This document shows positions 7,929-16,422 of a DNA stretch of 64,000 bases, piece after piece; position 1 is the stretch's first letter; the number at the start of each line of letters is the position of its first letter. The notes under the pieces are model-generated. The model did not search any database, was not told the origin of the DNA, and worked only from the letters and a program-made list of their open reading frames with translations. A program made the translations under genes and the position numbers. Source of the stretch: DATFKA01 sp042095835 (lineage in GTDB: Bacteria > Bacteroidota > Bacteroidia > Chitinophagales > Saprospiraceae); assembly GCA_042095835.1 (NCBI GenBank), contig JBELML010000010.1, positions 1 through 64,000 on the forward strand, given 5' to 3'.

Positions 7929-10925
7929 ATGAAGAAACTTTCATTACTAATTTTTGTGCTTTTCGCGAGCCTTGGTACTATCATGGCACAGCGCACGATT
8001 ACAGGTACGGTCTCAGACGAGATCGGCGAACCATTAATCGGTGCAACTGTGTTGGTACAGGGTACTACTAGTGGAGCCGTAACAGGTATCAACGGTGATT
8101 ATTCCGTCAATCTACCTGCTGGCTCGACAGTATTGGTTTTCTCTTACACAGGTTATACTTCTTCGGAAGTAACTGTGGGTGCTTCGAATATTGTTGATGT
8201 GACCCTTCAGCAAGATGCCGCCCTTCTGAACGAGGTAATCGTAACTGGTTATTCTCAGGTTGAGGCCAAGAAGCTGGTCTCTTCAGTTGCCGTCGTTGAC
8301 CAGGCAGCTATCGAAAATGTACCCATCACGTCTGTGAATGGTCTGATCCAAGGTCGTGCCGCTGGTGTATTCACCACTGCCAACTCTGGACAACCGGGTT
8401 CTGTTCAGCAAATCCGTGTACGTGGTACAGGATCTATTACAGGTGGTAGAAATCCACTTTATGTAATCGACGGAGTAATCGTTGAGCAGGGTAACTTTGC
8501 TGGTCAAGATGGTGCACAAGCTGTAGATATCTTAGCCAATATTAATCCTAATGACATTGAGAACATTACAGTACTTAAAGATGCATCTGCAACTGCTTTG
8601 TACGGTTCTCGTGGTTCTAACGGGGTTATCTTAATCACCACTAAACGTGGTAAAGCTGGTAAAACGAATGTTACCCTAAAAGGACAGTATGGTACTACCG
8701 ATCCATTGTTCGGTAACTTCGAGATGATGAACGCGCAGCAGCAGTTCGATTATGAGCGTACTGTACTAGAAAACTCTGGTTTCTCACCAGAAGATATCGA
8801 AGGTATTCGCCCACAATCATTTTTGGACAACACTACTGATTGGGTAGATGCAGCATTCCGTACTGGCCAAACGTATAACTTAGAAGCTCAAGCTAGCGGT
8901 GGTAACGACAAGACGCGTTTCTTCGCATCTGCTGGTTTCTTTGAGCAAGAAGGTACATTGATTGAGTCTGATTTCAATCGTATCTCTACTCGTTTGAACT
9001 TGGACCACTTTGCATCTGACAAGTTAGATTTCTCTTTCAATTTCAACGGTACTTACTCTCAGCAAAATAACGCTGTATCTGGTAACCGTTTCCAGTCTCC
9101 TATCTTAGGAGCTTTCTTGAACTCTCCAATGCAAGGATCTACTAATCCTGCAACGGGAGAATTGTACACTGGTCTAGAAGATGATACAGAATGGTTTGCC
9201 TTTATTGGTGACAACTTCTTATACTCTCAGCCATTGAACTTCGTAAATATCAACACTTTCCGTTTGTTGACAAAAGCAACTGCTAACTACAACGTAACTA
9301 AGAATCTACGTTTGTCTCAAACTGTAAACGTTGACTGGTTGACGATCGATGAGAAAGACTTCAACGATCCTACTACCAACGATGGTGTGAACTTGAATGG
9401 TTCGATTGACGAGGAGTTTGAAAACCGTCAGACTTTGACCACGCAGACTTCTTTGAAGTATTTCAATACTTTCGGTGACAACCACAATTTGGATGCCCTT
9501 GCCGTATTCGAATACCAGCGTAACAACCAAGATGGTTTCGGTGCTTCTGGTTCTGGTCTTGCTTCTGGAAAGCTACAAACCTTGAACTCTACTGCAGAAG
9601 CGAATGGTACGCCATTTGGTGTGATCTCTGACTATGCTTTCGTTTCTTACTTAGCGAACATCAACTACAACTACAAAGAAAAGTACTTCTTGACTTTGAG
9701 TGCTCGTAGAGATGGTTCTTCTCGTTTTGGTGACAACAACCGCTACGCTAACTTCGGCGCAGTAGGTGCTGCTTGGACCATCACTAATGAAGACTTCATG
9801 TCGAATAGTTTCTTTGAAAACTTGCGTTTGAGAGCGAGTGTTGGTACAGATGGTAACGCTTCTATTGGCAACTTTGCATCTTTACAGCTATATGGATTTG
9901 GTGCTGCTTACGCAGGTCAACCAGGATCTAACCCATCACAAATTGGTAACCCTGATTTGACTTGGGAGCGTAACTTGAAGTACAACGTTGGTTTAGATTT
10001 TACTATCCTGAAGGGAGGTATCAGCGGTACAGTAGAATACTACTACCGTCTGTCTAATGACTTGTTACTGGGTGTACCTGTATCTTCTACTGCAGGTTTC
10101 ACGACTGCAACTCAAAACTTGGGAGAGTTAGAAAACAGTGGTGTTGAGGTAACTTTGAACTTCAACCCAGTCAGAGCGAAGCAGCCAGGTGGATTCAACT
10201 GGAATGCTGACTTCAATATCTCTTTCAACAACAACCAAATCACTAGCTTACCTGGTGGTGAAGATATCTTGAATGGCACCCAAATCTATAGAGAAGGAGA
10301 GCCAATTCGCTCGATCTATATGCAAAGATGGGCAGGTGTTAATCCAGCTGATGGTACGCCACAGTGGGATACCGAAGAAGGTGAAGTAACAGGTACTTAT
10401 AACCAAGCAGATCGTTTCATCGTAGGTAATGCAGAGCCAACATTTATTGCTGGCCTGAACAATACCTTCTCTTTCAAAGGGGTTACTTTATCTGCGTTCT
10501 TCTACACTGCACAAGGACACGATATTTACAACTCTTCTCGTCGCTTTATCGAGTCTGATGGTCAGCGTTTTGGATGGAACCATATTGCGGCAGCAGGTCA
10601 AAACTTCTGGAGAAACCCAGGTGATGTTGCTGAACGCCCACAACCTCTAGTTGGTGGTAATGCAAACGCTAATGCTAACTCTACTCGTTTCTTAGAAGAT
10701 GCATCTTTCATTCGTCTACGTAATGTAACCTTGGGATACCAATTGCCAAGAACACTAGTTGATCGTTTGAACCTAGGTCGTGTGAATGTATACGCTCAAG
10801 GTGTAAACTTGTGGACGATCACAGATTACTCTGGATTCGATCCTGAAGCTGACGAAGATGGTTCGGAATTCTTCCGTTATCCAGTAGGTGCGTCTATTAC
10901 TTTCGGTTTAGACGTGACATTCTAA
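7929..10925 (+). CDS. SusC/RagA-family TonB-linked outer membrane protein
   Basis: The 998-residue outer membrane transporter imports oligosaccharides or peptides together with its SusD partner and TonB energy. Visible parts in order are a signal peptide ending LGTIMAQ, a carboxypeptidase-regulatory-like domain (GTVSDEIGEPLIGATVLVQG), a TonB-box-like NEVIVTGY, a plug domain (QIRVRGTGSI, NPLYVIDGVIV, ILKDASATALYGSRGSNGV), and a long beta-barrel ending GASITFGLDVTF with a terminal Phe. The SusD gene follows after 41 bp. No carbohydrate-active enzyme or regulator sits nearby, so the ligand cannot be predicted. The clean codon use and long leader suggest high expression. Confidence 0.95.
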   Translation: MKKLSLLIFVLFASLGTIMAQRTITGTVSDEIGEPLIGATVLVQGTTSGAVTGINGDYSVNLPAGSTVLVFSYTGYTSSEVTVGASNIVDVTLQQDAALLNEVIVTGYSQVEAKKLVSSVAVVDQAAIENVPITSVNGLIQGRAAGVFTTANSGQPGSVQQIRVRGTGSITGGRNPLYVIDGVIVEQGNFAGQDGAQAVDILANINPNDIENITVLKDASATALYGSRGSNGVILITTKRGKAGKTNVTLKGQYGTTDPLFGNFEMMNAQQQFDYERTVLENSGFSPEDIEGIRPQSFLDNTTDWVDAAFRTGQTYNLEAQASGGNDKTRFFASAGFFEQEGTLIESDFNRISTRLNLDHFASDKLDFSFNFNGTYSQQNNAVSGNRFQSPILGAFLNSPMQGSTNPATGELYTGLEDDTEWFAFIGDNFLYSQPLNFVNINTFRLLTKATANYNVTKNLRLSQTVNVDWLTIDEKDFNDPTTNDGVNLNGSIDEEFENRQTLTTQTSLKYFNTFGDNHNLDALAVFEYQRNNQDGFGASGSGLASGKLQTLNSTAEANGTPFGVISDYAFVSYLANINYNYKEKYFLTLSARRDGSSRFGDNNRYANFGAVGAAWTITNEDFMSNSFFENLRLRASVGTDGNASIGNFASLQLYGFGAAYAGQPGSNPSQIGNPDLTWERNLKYNVGLDFTILKGGISGTVEYYYRLSNDLLLGVPVSSTAGFTTATQNLGELENSGVEVTLNFNPVRAKQPGGFNWNADFNISFNNNQITSLPGGEDILNGTQIYREGEPIRSIYMQRWAGVNPADGTPQWDTEEGEVTGTYNQADRFIVGNAEPTFIAGLNNTFSFKGVTLSAFFYTAQGHDIYNSSRRFIESDGQRFGWNHIAAAGQNFWRNPGDVAERPQPLVGGNANANANSTRFLEDASFIRLRNVTLGYQLPRTLVDRLNLGRVNVYAQGVNLWTITDYSGFDPEADEDGSEFFRYPVGASITFGLDVTF

Positions 10926-10966
10926 TCATCAACCAATTATTCAAATCTCAAAAAGATTTTAAATAG

Positions 10967-12346
10967 ATGAAAAAGATTAATTTAATCCTATTAGCGCTAG
11001 TTGCTTTTGTCACTTTTTCTTGTGACGACAGACTAGACTTAGAGCCAGCTCAGTCTTTATCAGAGGGGGAGGCATTGGCCGATATTGATGGTCTACAAAC
11101 TGCTCTATTTGGGGCATATGATCGTCTTCAGCAAGTAAACTACTATGGTCGCGAGTTTATCGTAATTCCTGAGGTAGAAGCGAACTTAGTTTACTTATCT
11201 ATCAACAACTCTAACCGTTTCGTTTTAAATTATACCTATGGCTTTGATCCTGCAAATGGGGATTTCACAGGTATGTGGAACGATGCCTACGAGGCGATTC
11301 TATCTGTAAACAACATCATCAACAATGTAGATGCTACAGAAGGAGACGCTGGTACCAAAAATCAAATTAAAGGAGAAGCTTTGGCTATCCGTGCATTAGC
11401 ACACTTTGACTTGGTACGTTACTTTGCTAAGCCATATACCAATAGTACTCCTTCTTCTGACTTGGGTGTACCCATCGTACTAGAAGCAGCTATCGAAGAG
11501 CCTGCTCGTAACACGATCGCAGCCGTATATGCACAAGTAATTGCAGACCTTAATGAAGCTCGTGGTCTAGTAGGTGATCAAGGCATCTTCCGTTTCGGTC
11601 CTGATGCTATTGATGCATTACTAGCACGTGTTTATTTGTACAGTGGTGATTACACTAATGCTGCATCAAAAGCAGGTACAGTTATCGGATCTGGCAACTA
11701 CTCTCTAGCATCTGATTATGCAGCAATGTTTAATGATGGTCCTGGTTCTACTGAAGAGATCTTCACTCTACGTTTTGTCTCAGATGAAAACAGAGGCTCT
11801 GACAACTTAGGTGGTATCTACAACCCTGACACTTACGGTGATATCCGTGTAGCACAGGATTGGATCGATCTATACGAAGATGGAGACCAGCGTACAGATT
11901 TAGTTTATCAGTTCTCTGATGGCGAGTTCTACAGTAGCAAATATGCTAGCCAGGATGGTATTCCTGGACTGACTTCTCCTAAGCTATTACGTTTGGGTGA
12001 GATGCACTTGATTCGTATCGAAGCAAACTTCCAATTGAATAACACTGGAGATGCTTTAACAGAATTGAATACCCTTCGTGGTGCACGTGGCGCTTCAGAA
12101 TTGGATGCCATCGACTTAGCTACAATTATTGCTGAACGTCAAAGAGAGTTGGGTCTAGAAGGACACACCACTTTCGACTTGTTCAGAAATGGTCTAGATA
12201 TGGTTCGTACAGAGTGTAATACTGGTATCCAGTTGAATTCTCCTTGTACGATTGGTGCTAATGACAACTTAGCAGTACACCCTATTCCACAACGTGAAAT
12301 GGATGTCAACCAAAACATGGTACAGAATCCAGGTTATATTCAGTAA
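10967..12346 (+). CDS. SusD/RagB-family nutrient-binding lipoprotein
   Basis: This is the surface lipoprotein that lids the SusC barrel and binds substrate. The 459-residue product starts with a lipoprotein signal (lipobox FVTFSC). It shows SusD landmarks: an early helical repeat region (GLQTALFGAYDRL), AIRALAHFDLVRYFAKPY in the middle, and a C-terminal ERQRELGLEGHTTFDLFRNG followed by HPIPQREMDVN. It is paired with the SusC gene 41 bp upstream and followed by a strong terminator, which defines a two-gene operon. Confidence 0.95.
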   Translation: MKKINLILLALVAFVTFSCDDRLDLEPAQSLSEGEALADIDGLQTALFGAYDRLQQVNYYGREFIVIPEVEANLVYLSINNSNRFVLNYTYGFDPANGDFTGMWNDAYEAILSVNNIINNVDATEGDAGTKNQIKGEALAIRALAHFDLVRYFAKPYTNSTPSSDLGVPIVLEAAIEEPARNTIAAVYAQVIADLNEARGLVGDQGIFRFGPDAIDALLARVYLYSGDYTNAASKAGTVIGSGNYSLASDYAAMFNDGPGSTEEIFTLRFVSDENRGSDNLGGIYNPDTYGDIRVAQDWIDLYEDGDQRTDLVYQFSDGEFYSSKYASQDGIPGLTSPKLLRLGEMHLIRIEANFQLNNTGDALTELNTLRGARGASELDAIDLATIIAERQRELGLEGHTTFDLFRNGLDMVRTECNTGIQLNSPCTIGANDNLAVHPIPQREMDVNQNMVQNPGYIQ

Positions 12347-12372
12347 GCCTTCTTGCTGATAATAGGAACTGG

Positions 12373-12410
12373 AAAGCCCTTGGTCATTAATTTGGCCAAG
12401 GGCTTTTCTT
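12373..12410 (+). terminator. Terminator of the susCD-like operon
   Basis: Arms AAAGCCCTTGG (12373-12383) and CCAAGGGCTTT (12396-12406) pair perfectly around a 12-nt loop, followed by TCTTTT. It begins 27 bp after the SusD stop. Confidence 0.85.
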
Positions 12411-12635
12411 TTGACAACAGATACACACTTAGAACTCAAGCCCATCAACACCCTTTTTAAAGCATAATTTCTCCTTGACAGAAGTTTCCGTTCGTGACTT
12501 TGCAACCGAGTTCCCTAAATTTATGAACACCTAAGCCCATTCCCTTATTCCACTTTGTTTTGTTGATACCCTCCACAAACTAGCAAGAAGTAGCTGCACA
12601 TTTCTATTCTTCAAGCCAGGTCACCTTTGAATTTG

Positions 12636-12643
12636 TATATTTG
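12636..12643 (+). promoter_or_regulatory. -7 element before the DUF192 gene
   Basis: TATATTTG at 12636-12643 matches the Bacteroidota TAnnTTTG consensus and lies 22 bp before the ATG at 12665. No clear TTG -33 element is seen at the usual spacing. Confidence 0.45.
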
Positions 12644-12664
12644 CCATCTATCAAATAGAAAGCT

Positions 12665-13141
12665 ATGCGTATAAACGGAGCTATTAAATTCCTAGTCCTC
12701 ATTGGGATTATTCTTGGCGTATTATTATTTGTACCATTTGGAAGTAAAGAAAAGATGGATTTAAGTTTTAAGAAAGAAGGCACATTAAACATTTTTAATC
12801 CATCTGGAACACCCGTGGCCACCTTTGACATCCAACTAGCCGAAACGGAGGAAGAGCAAGAACAAGGCTTGATGTACCGAGAAAGCCTAGGAGAGCAGCA
12901 AGGTATGCTATTCCTTATGGAGGAAGAAGAAGTACATAGCTTTTGGATGCTTGATACTTATATTTCCCTAGACATTATTTTTGTTGCCGCAGATAAAGAA
13001 ATCGTATATATCGCAAAAAATACGGAACCAGAATCGCAGGAACCCATTACCTCAATGGCCGATTGTCTATATGTACTCGAAATTAATGGAGGGACCAGCG
13101 AGCGATTTGGCATAAAAGTAGGAGATCGCATTGAATTTTAA
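12665..13141 (+). CDS. DUF192 domain-containing exported protein
   Basis: The 158-residue product has an N-terminal membrane anchor or signal (about residues 8-25). It is followed by a DUF192 beta-fold: FDIQLAETEEEQEQGLMYRESL, then the hallmark GMLFLMEEEEVHSFWMLDTYISLDIIFV, and a C-terminal VLEINGGTSERFGIKVGD. DUF192 proteins are small envelope-associated domains of unknown biochemical role. The gene is alone, with its own -7 element and a bidirectional terminator after it. Confidence 0.88.
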   Translation: MRINGAIKFLVLIGIILGVLLFVPFGSKEKMDLSFKKEGTLNIFNPSGTPVATFDIQLAETEEEQEQGLMYRESLGEQQGMLFLMEEEEVHSFWMLDTYISLDIIFVAADKEIVYIAKNTEPESQEPITSMADCLYVLEINGGTSERFGIKVGDRIEF

Positions 13142-13151
13142 GAAGTATAAA

Positions 13152-13189
13152 AAATGGCCTGCTGAATGAAATCAGCAGGCCATTTTTTT
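13152..13189. terminator. Bidirectional terminator between DUF192 and ompA-like genes
   Basis: Arms AAATGGCCTGCTGA (13152-13165) and TCAGCAGGCCATTT (13172-13185) pair perfectly around a 6-nt loop. A T-run follows on the + strand, and an A-run precedes the hairpin so that it also serves the - strand. It lies between convergent genes. Confidence 0.9.
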
Positions 13190-13207
13190 ATAGCAGCTTT
13201 TAAAAGC

Positions 13208-14656
13208 CTAGTATCCAGTAGTTGCAGATGATGGCGGCTCCATCTCGAAGTCACCAGGACCAGCTACTCTGAACTCCACTCTACGGTTCATATAGCTGCT
13301 ATTTGCGGGGACTAAACTCTCGTCGCTACCTTTCCACTGCAACACCAAACGAGTACGAGAAATACCGTGTGTAGTAACTAAATGGTCAATCACCGCATTT
13401 GATCTTTGGTAAGAAAGGTTATTATTCGTCGTTTCATCACCAGTAGAATCAGTAAAACCAATGACGACAAGTCTCAAGCCAGTATTAGAATTCATAGTCC
13501 GAGCGATACTAGCCAAACTACCATAATCAGCATATTTTACTCGATAGCTACCTGTAGCAAAATGCAACATAGGTAGGAACCACTCAGCTGAGCGCGTGCG
13601 CGTCTCATTGATAGGTGCATAATTTTGCAAGGCCTCCTGAATCAATTCACTTACTCTTTCCTCTGAGATACCACCGCTAGCACCGCTACGACCAGCAGGT
13701 TGGCCAGTGGCAGGGTTCACTACTACGCCCTCATCATTCACTTGCTCACTTGCTCTAGGCGTATAAAAAGGCTCCTTATCTACGTGATCTGGCACACCAT
13801 CTCTATCACTATCAAGAGTGCGGCCTTTCACATCGACAATGGCACCTACTGGTGTATTATTCTCTTGATCTAGCGCATCAATTACACCATCGCCATCAGA
13901 GTCTTCAAAGGTTACTTCTGGACGATCCTGTAATTCTTTAATATCCTTGACCACATTATCGAGTGGATTAATCCAATAAAGCGGCTCTGAAGAATTACCT
14001 GCATTGCCAATATTATAGTTCACCGAAATACCACCGAATACTGGAATATCCCGGTAGGTAGTCTGTTGCGTAGCAGTTCCGCTAAAGTTGATACCATCTA
14101 CACGGTCTGCTCTTCCGCCCATCACAATCCAAGCTTGAGTCTCAATACCTACATTGATCTTTGGTGTGATTCGGAAATTTATACCTGAGCCAATGGCAAT
14201 GTGCGGAGCGATTTCGGCGCTGAGCGTTTGAGTATTTCTATCTAGCTCTGTTAGATAATCTACTTCGAAGTAATTGGCTCCGGCACCTAACATAAAGAAG
14301 AAGTTGGTAGACCGCACAGGCTTGTCCCATCTCATTCCATTGAGGGACATGACGCCCAGAATACTACCCGAAATCCAGGTATTATCAAAGGAACGCATAT
14401 TGCCATTCGTCTGTGTCTCCGAACCAGACAACATACCATAATGACCATCTAAACGTAAAGAAAATAGATAATCGAGAGATTTGCGTACGTGGAAACCACC
14501 AGCGTAGCCTAATTCTACATCTACGTCACCTTGCACAATCATAGCGCCACCATGTAGACCTACTTCGGTCATATTTTTTGGTTTGGCCGTGCTTTGGGAA
14601 AATGAAGTTTGAAAGCCTACTAAAAGGCAAACGAGGAGTACAATAAATTTTTTCAT
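13208..14656 (-). CDS. OmpA-family outer membrane protein with calcium-type repeats
   Basis: The 482-residue product has a signal peptide (VLLVCLLVGFQTSFSQ) and an N-terminal outer membrane beta-barrel of about 200 residues (GLHGGAMIVQGDVD...). A thrombospondin type 3-like Asp-rich linker follows (DSDGDGVIDALDQ and DSDRDGVPDHVDKEP, about 250-290), then a C-terminal OmpA domain that binds peptidoglycan (GFTDSTGDETTNNNLSYQRSNAV and NRRVEFRV). It probably tethers the outer membrane to the cell wall. The region 14657-15078 upstream is AT-rich and holds its promoter, which I could not place with confidence. Confidence 0.88.
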   Translation of the reverse strand: MKKFIVLLVCLLVGFQTSFSQSTAKPKNMTEVGLHGGAMIVQGDVDVELGYAGGFHVRKSLDYLFSLRLDGHYGMLSGSETQTNGNMRSFDNTWISGSILGVMSLNGMRWDKPVRSTNFFFMLGAGANYFEVDYLTELDRNTQTLSAEIAPHIAIGSGINFRITPKINVGIETQAWIVMGGRADRVDGINFSGTATQQTTYRDIPVFGGISVNYNIGNAGNSSEPLYWINPLDNVVKDIKELQDRPEVTFEDSDGDGVIDALDQENNTPVGAIVDVKGRTLDSDRDGVPDHVDKEPFYTPRASEQVNDEGVVVNPATGQPAGRSGASGGISEERVSELIQEALQNYAPINETRTRSAEWFLPMLHFATGSYRVKYADYGSLASIARTMNSNTGLRLVVIGFTDSTGDETTNNNLSYQRSNAVIDHLVTTHGISRTRLVLQWKGSDESLVPANSSYMNRRVEFRVAGPGDFEMEPPSSATTGY

Positions 14657-15037
14657 AAAATCGGAAATTAGGATCAGAAAAATGGGATTACATTTTATGA
14701 TGAATAATATGTTTTACTTTAAGGTCGAAGTCTGAGACGAACTAAGATTTGTTGGTAAGGTAACTAGGCGCTTCAAAATAAGAAATATATTTGAAAAACC
14801 CTTATATCTAAGCGCTTTACAAAGAGATGTACAAATGTATATTTTTTATTTCTCCTCTACAAATAAAAGCCAATAATTCACATTAATATATTTCATAATA
14901 CCCCTAAATACGGTACAAATTACCTATTTAACGGTATCAAAATACAAGAATACGGCAATGCGACACAACAATACTGCTCTATTTTTTATGAAAAATTTGA
15001 ATAATTCACTTCCGAAAGAGAAAAATCAATTTTTTTT

Positions 15038-15065
15038 CTGAAAAAGATGGAAACTACTAGCTTTG
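15038..15065 (+). promoter_or_regulatory. Promoter of the arginase-fold gene
   Basis: CTG at 15038-15040 and TAGCTTTG at 15058-15065 are separated by 17 bp, the same spacing as before metK and porU. The -7 box ends 13 bp before the ATG, so the mRNA would have a very short leader. Confidence 0.45.
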
Positions 15066-15078
15066 CAAAAAAAGAAAA

Positions 15079-16194
15079 ATGCTCGAAAATTGGCTTAGGC
15101 CCATCAACTGGAACAAGATAGTACCTTCAGGCTCACTGGAGACCGATCAGCTAGGCCATCATATCAAAGCATATCAAAGCCAGCATTCCTTCCCTGAATT
15201 TTCTAATGCCCACCTGGCTATTATTGGATTAAGTCCCAAAAGTAGTGACCCCATTCGAAAGGCTCTTTACGCTTTATCAAATGCCTTCCAAGATTTAAAC
15301 ATCATTGATCTTGGAAATCTAAGGAAACAAACCGTTCCATTTGCGGTCAATATTCTCGCAGAAATTCAAGCAGCAGGTATTTTTCCGCTCATTATTGGTG
15401 ATCGGCCTCAACTAGTACAAGCGCTCTTCCATGGACTTAAGCTTAATTACCAATCTATCAATCTGTCGATTATTGATGAGCATTTTCCAATTCATGCTTC
15501 GCAGCCGCATCACCAGAAAGCTTACTTAAATGATTTGTACCTGGACCGCGAGGCACCTATTTTTCATACTTCTGTGATTGGGTTCCAATCCTATTTTGTA
15601 AGTCCCTCAAGATTACAGTTTGGTATAGAGCATCACTTTGATTTATTGCGTCTAGGTCTTGCCAAAGCTGATATTAAGGAGACTGAGCCGCTCCTACGAG
15701 ATGCAGACCTAGTAGGATTCCATCTAGCTAGCCTTAGTTCAATAGAGTTTCCAGCGGTAGCTGATCCTAATCCTAGTGGCTTTAGTATTGAAGAGCTGTG
15801 CCGAATGTGTAGATATGCTGGTATGAGCGACAAGCTAAAAGGCTTAAGCCTCTTGGGTTATGAGGCGGGTGAAGATAAAAGAGGGGAAAGTGCCAAGGCT
15901 GCAGCTCAGATGATCTGGTATTTTTGTGAAGGCTTCTACAATCGCAAAAGTGATTTCCCCGTGAATACCGAGGGTCTCGTAGAGTACATAGTTGACTTGA
16001 AACAGCTAGACTATCAACTTACCTTTTGGAAAAGCCAAAAGACGGGGCGCTGGTGGATTCAAGTGCCCGTAGATGTTAAAAATGAAGTGCAAAGGCATAG
16101 ACTCGTCCCTTGCTCCTACGGCGACTACCAAAAAGCTACTAATCAAGAGCTTCCTCAAAGGTTAATTAATGTTTTTCACAGGTTTGGCTTGTAA
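15079..16194 (+). CDS. Degenerate arginase/formimidoylglutamase-fold protein
   Basis: The 371-residue product follows the ureohydrolase layout (PLIIGD, LSIIDEH, then DADLVGFHLASLSS) and ends with the region typical of the Bacteroidota formimidoylglutamase-like family (YQLTFWKSQKTGRWWIQVPVD and RLVPCSYGDYQKA). The Mn-binding motifs GGDH, DAHxD and SxDxDxxDP appear as IGDR, DEHFP and HLASLSSIEFP, so most metal ligands are missing. It is probably not a working arginase or formimidoylglutamase, despite the name such proteins usually receive. It is conserved in length and frame, so it likely has another role. It sits beside T9SS/gliding genes; I recall a similar neighbourhood in other Bacteroidota but cannot confirm it here. 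Confidence 0.8.
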   Translation: MLENWLRPINWNKIVPSGSLETDQLGHHIKAYQSQHSFPEFSNAHLAIIGLSPKSSDPIRKALYALSNAFQDLNIIDLGNLRKQTVPFAVNILAEIQAAGIFPLIIGDRPQLVQALFHGLKLNYQSINLSIIDEHFPIHASQPHHQKAYLNDLYLDREAPIFHTSVIGFQSYFVSPSRLQFGIEHHFDLLRLGLAKADIKETEPLLRDADLVGFHLASLSSIEFPAVADPNPSGFSIEELCRMCRYAGMSDKLKGLSLLGYEAGEDKRGESAKAAAQMIWYFCEGFYNRKSDFPVNTEGLVEYIVDLKQLDYQLTFWKSQKTGRWWIQVPVDVKNEVQRHRLVPCSYGDYQKATNQELPQRLINVFHRFGL

Positions 16195-16208
16195 AAAACG
16201 AAATTTCA

Positions 16209-16422
16209 TACTAAGTAACGATCAAAAAACTACTTTTCGATTTTGATGGAATCTTCCCGACCTATAAGTCGGGACAGGCTTGCACCAATACGGCGTTAAA
16301 AAGCCTCGCTGATGCCCTGCATCATCTACGTTTTTTGCCTTGTCTTGGCACGAATTTATCCCGACCTCCCGTCGGGAATCTTCTCGATCAAAATGCGATA
16401 CTTATTCTTTGTCCGTTACTAA
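16209..16422. repeat. Palindromic intergenic repeat, copy 4, overlapping murF end
   Basis: This copy shares the full structure of 7340-7516: left end CTAAGTAACGATCAAA (16211-16226), right end CTTTGTCCGTTACTAAG (16406-16422), inner arms CGATTTTGAT/ATCAAAATGCG and core CGTTAAAAAGCCTC (16294-16307). It is longer because each arm carries an extra mini-hairpin: TCCCGAC/GTCGGGA near 16255-16273 and TCCCGAC/GTCGGGA near 16358-16377. The right end encodes the last six codons and stop of murF on the - strand (16402-16419 region). Confidence 0.75.
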
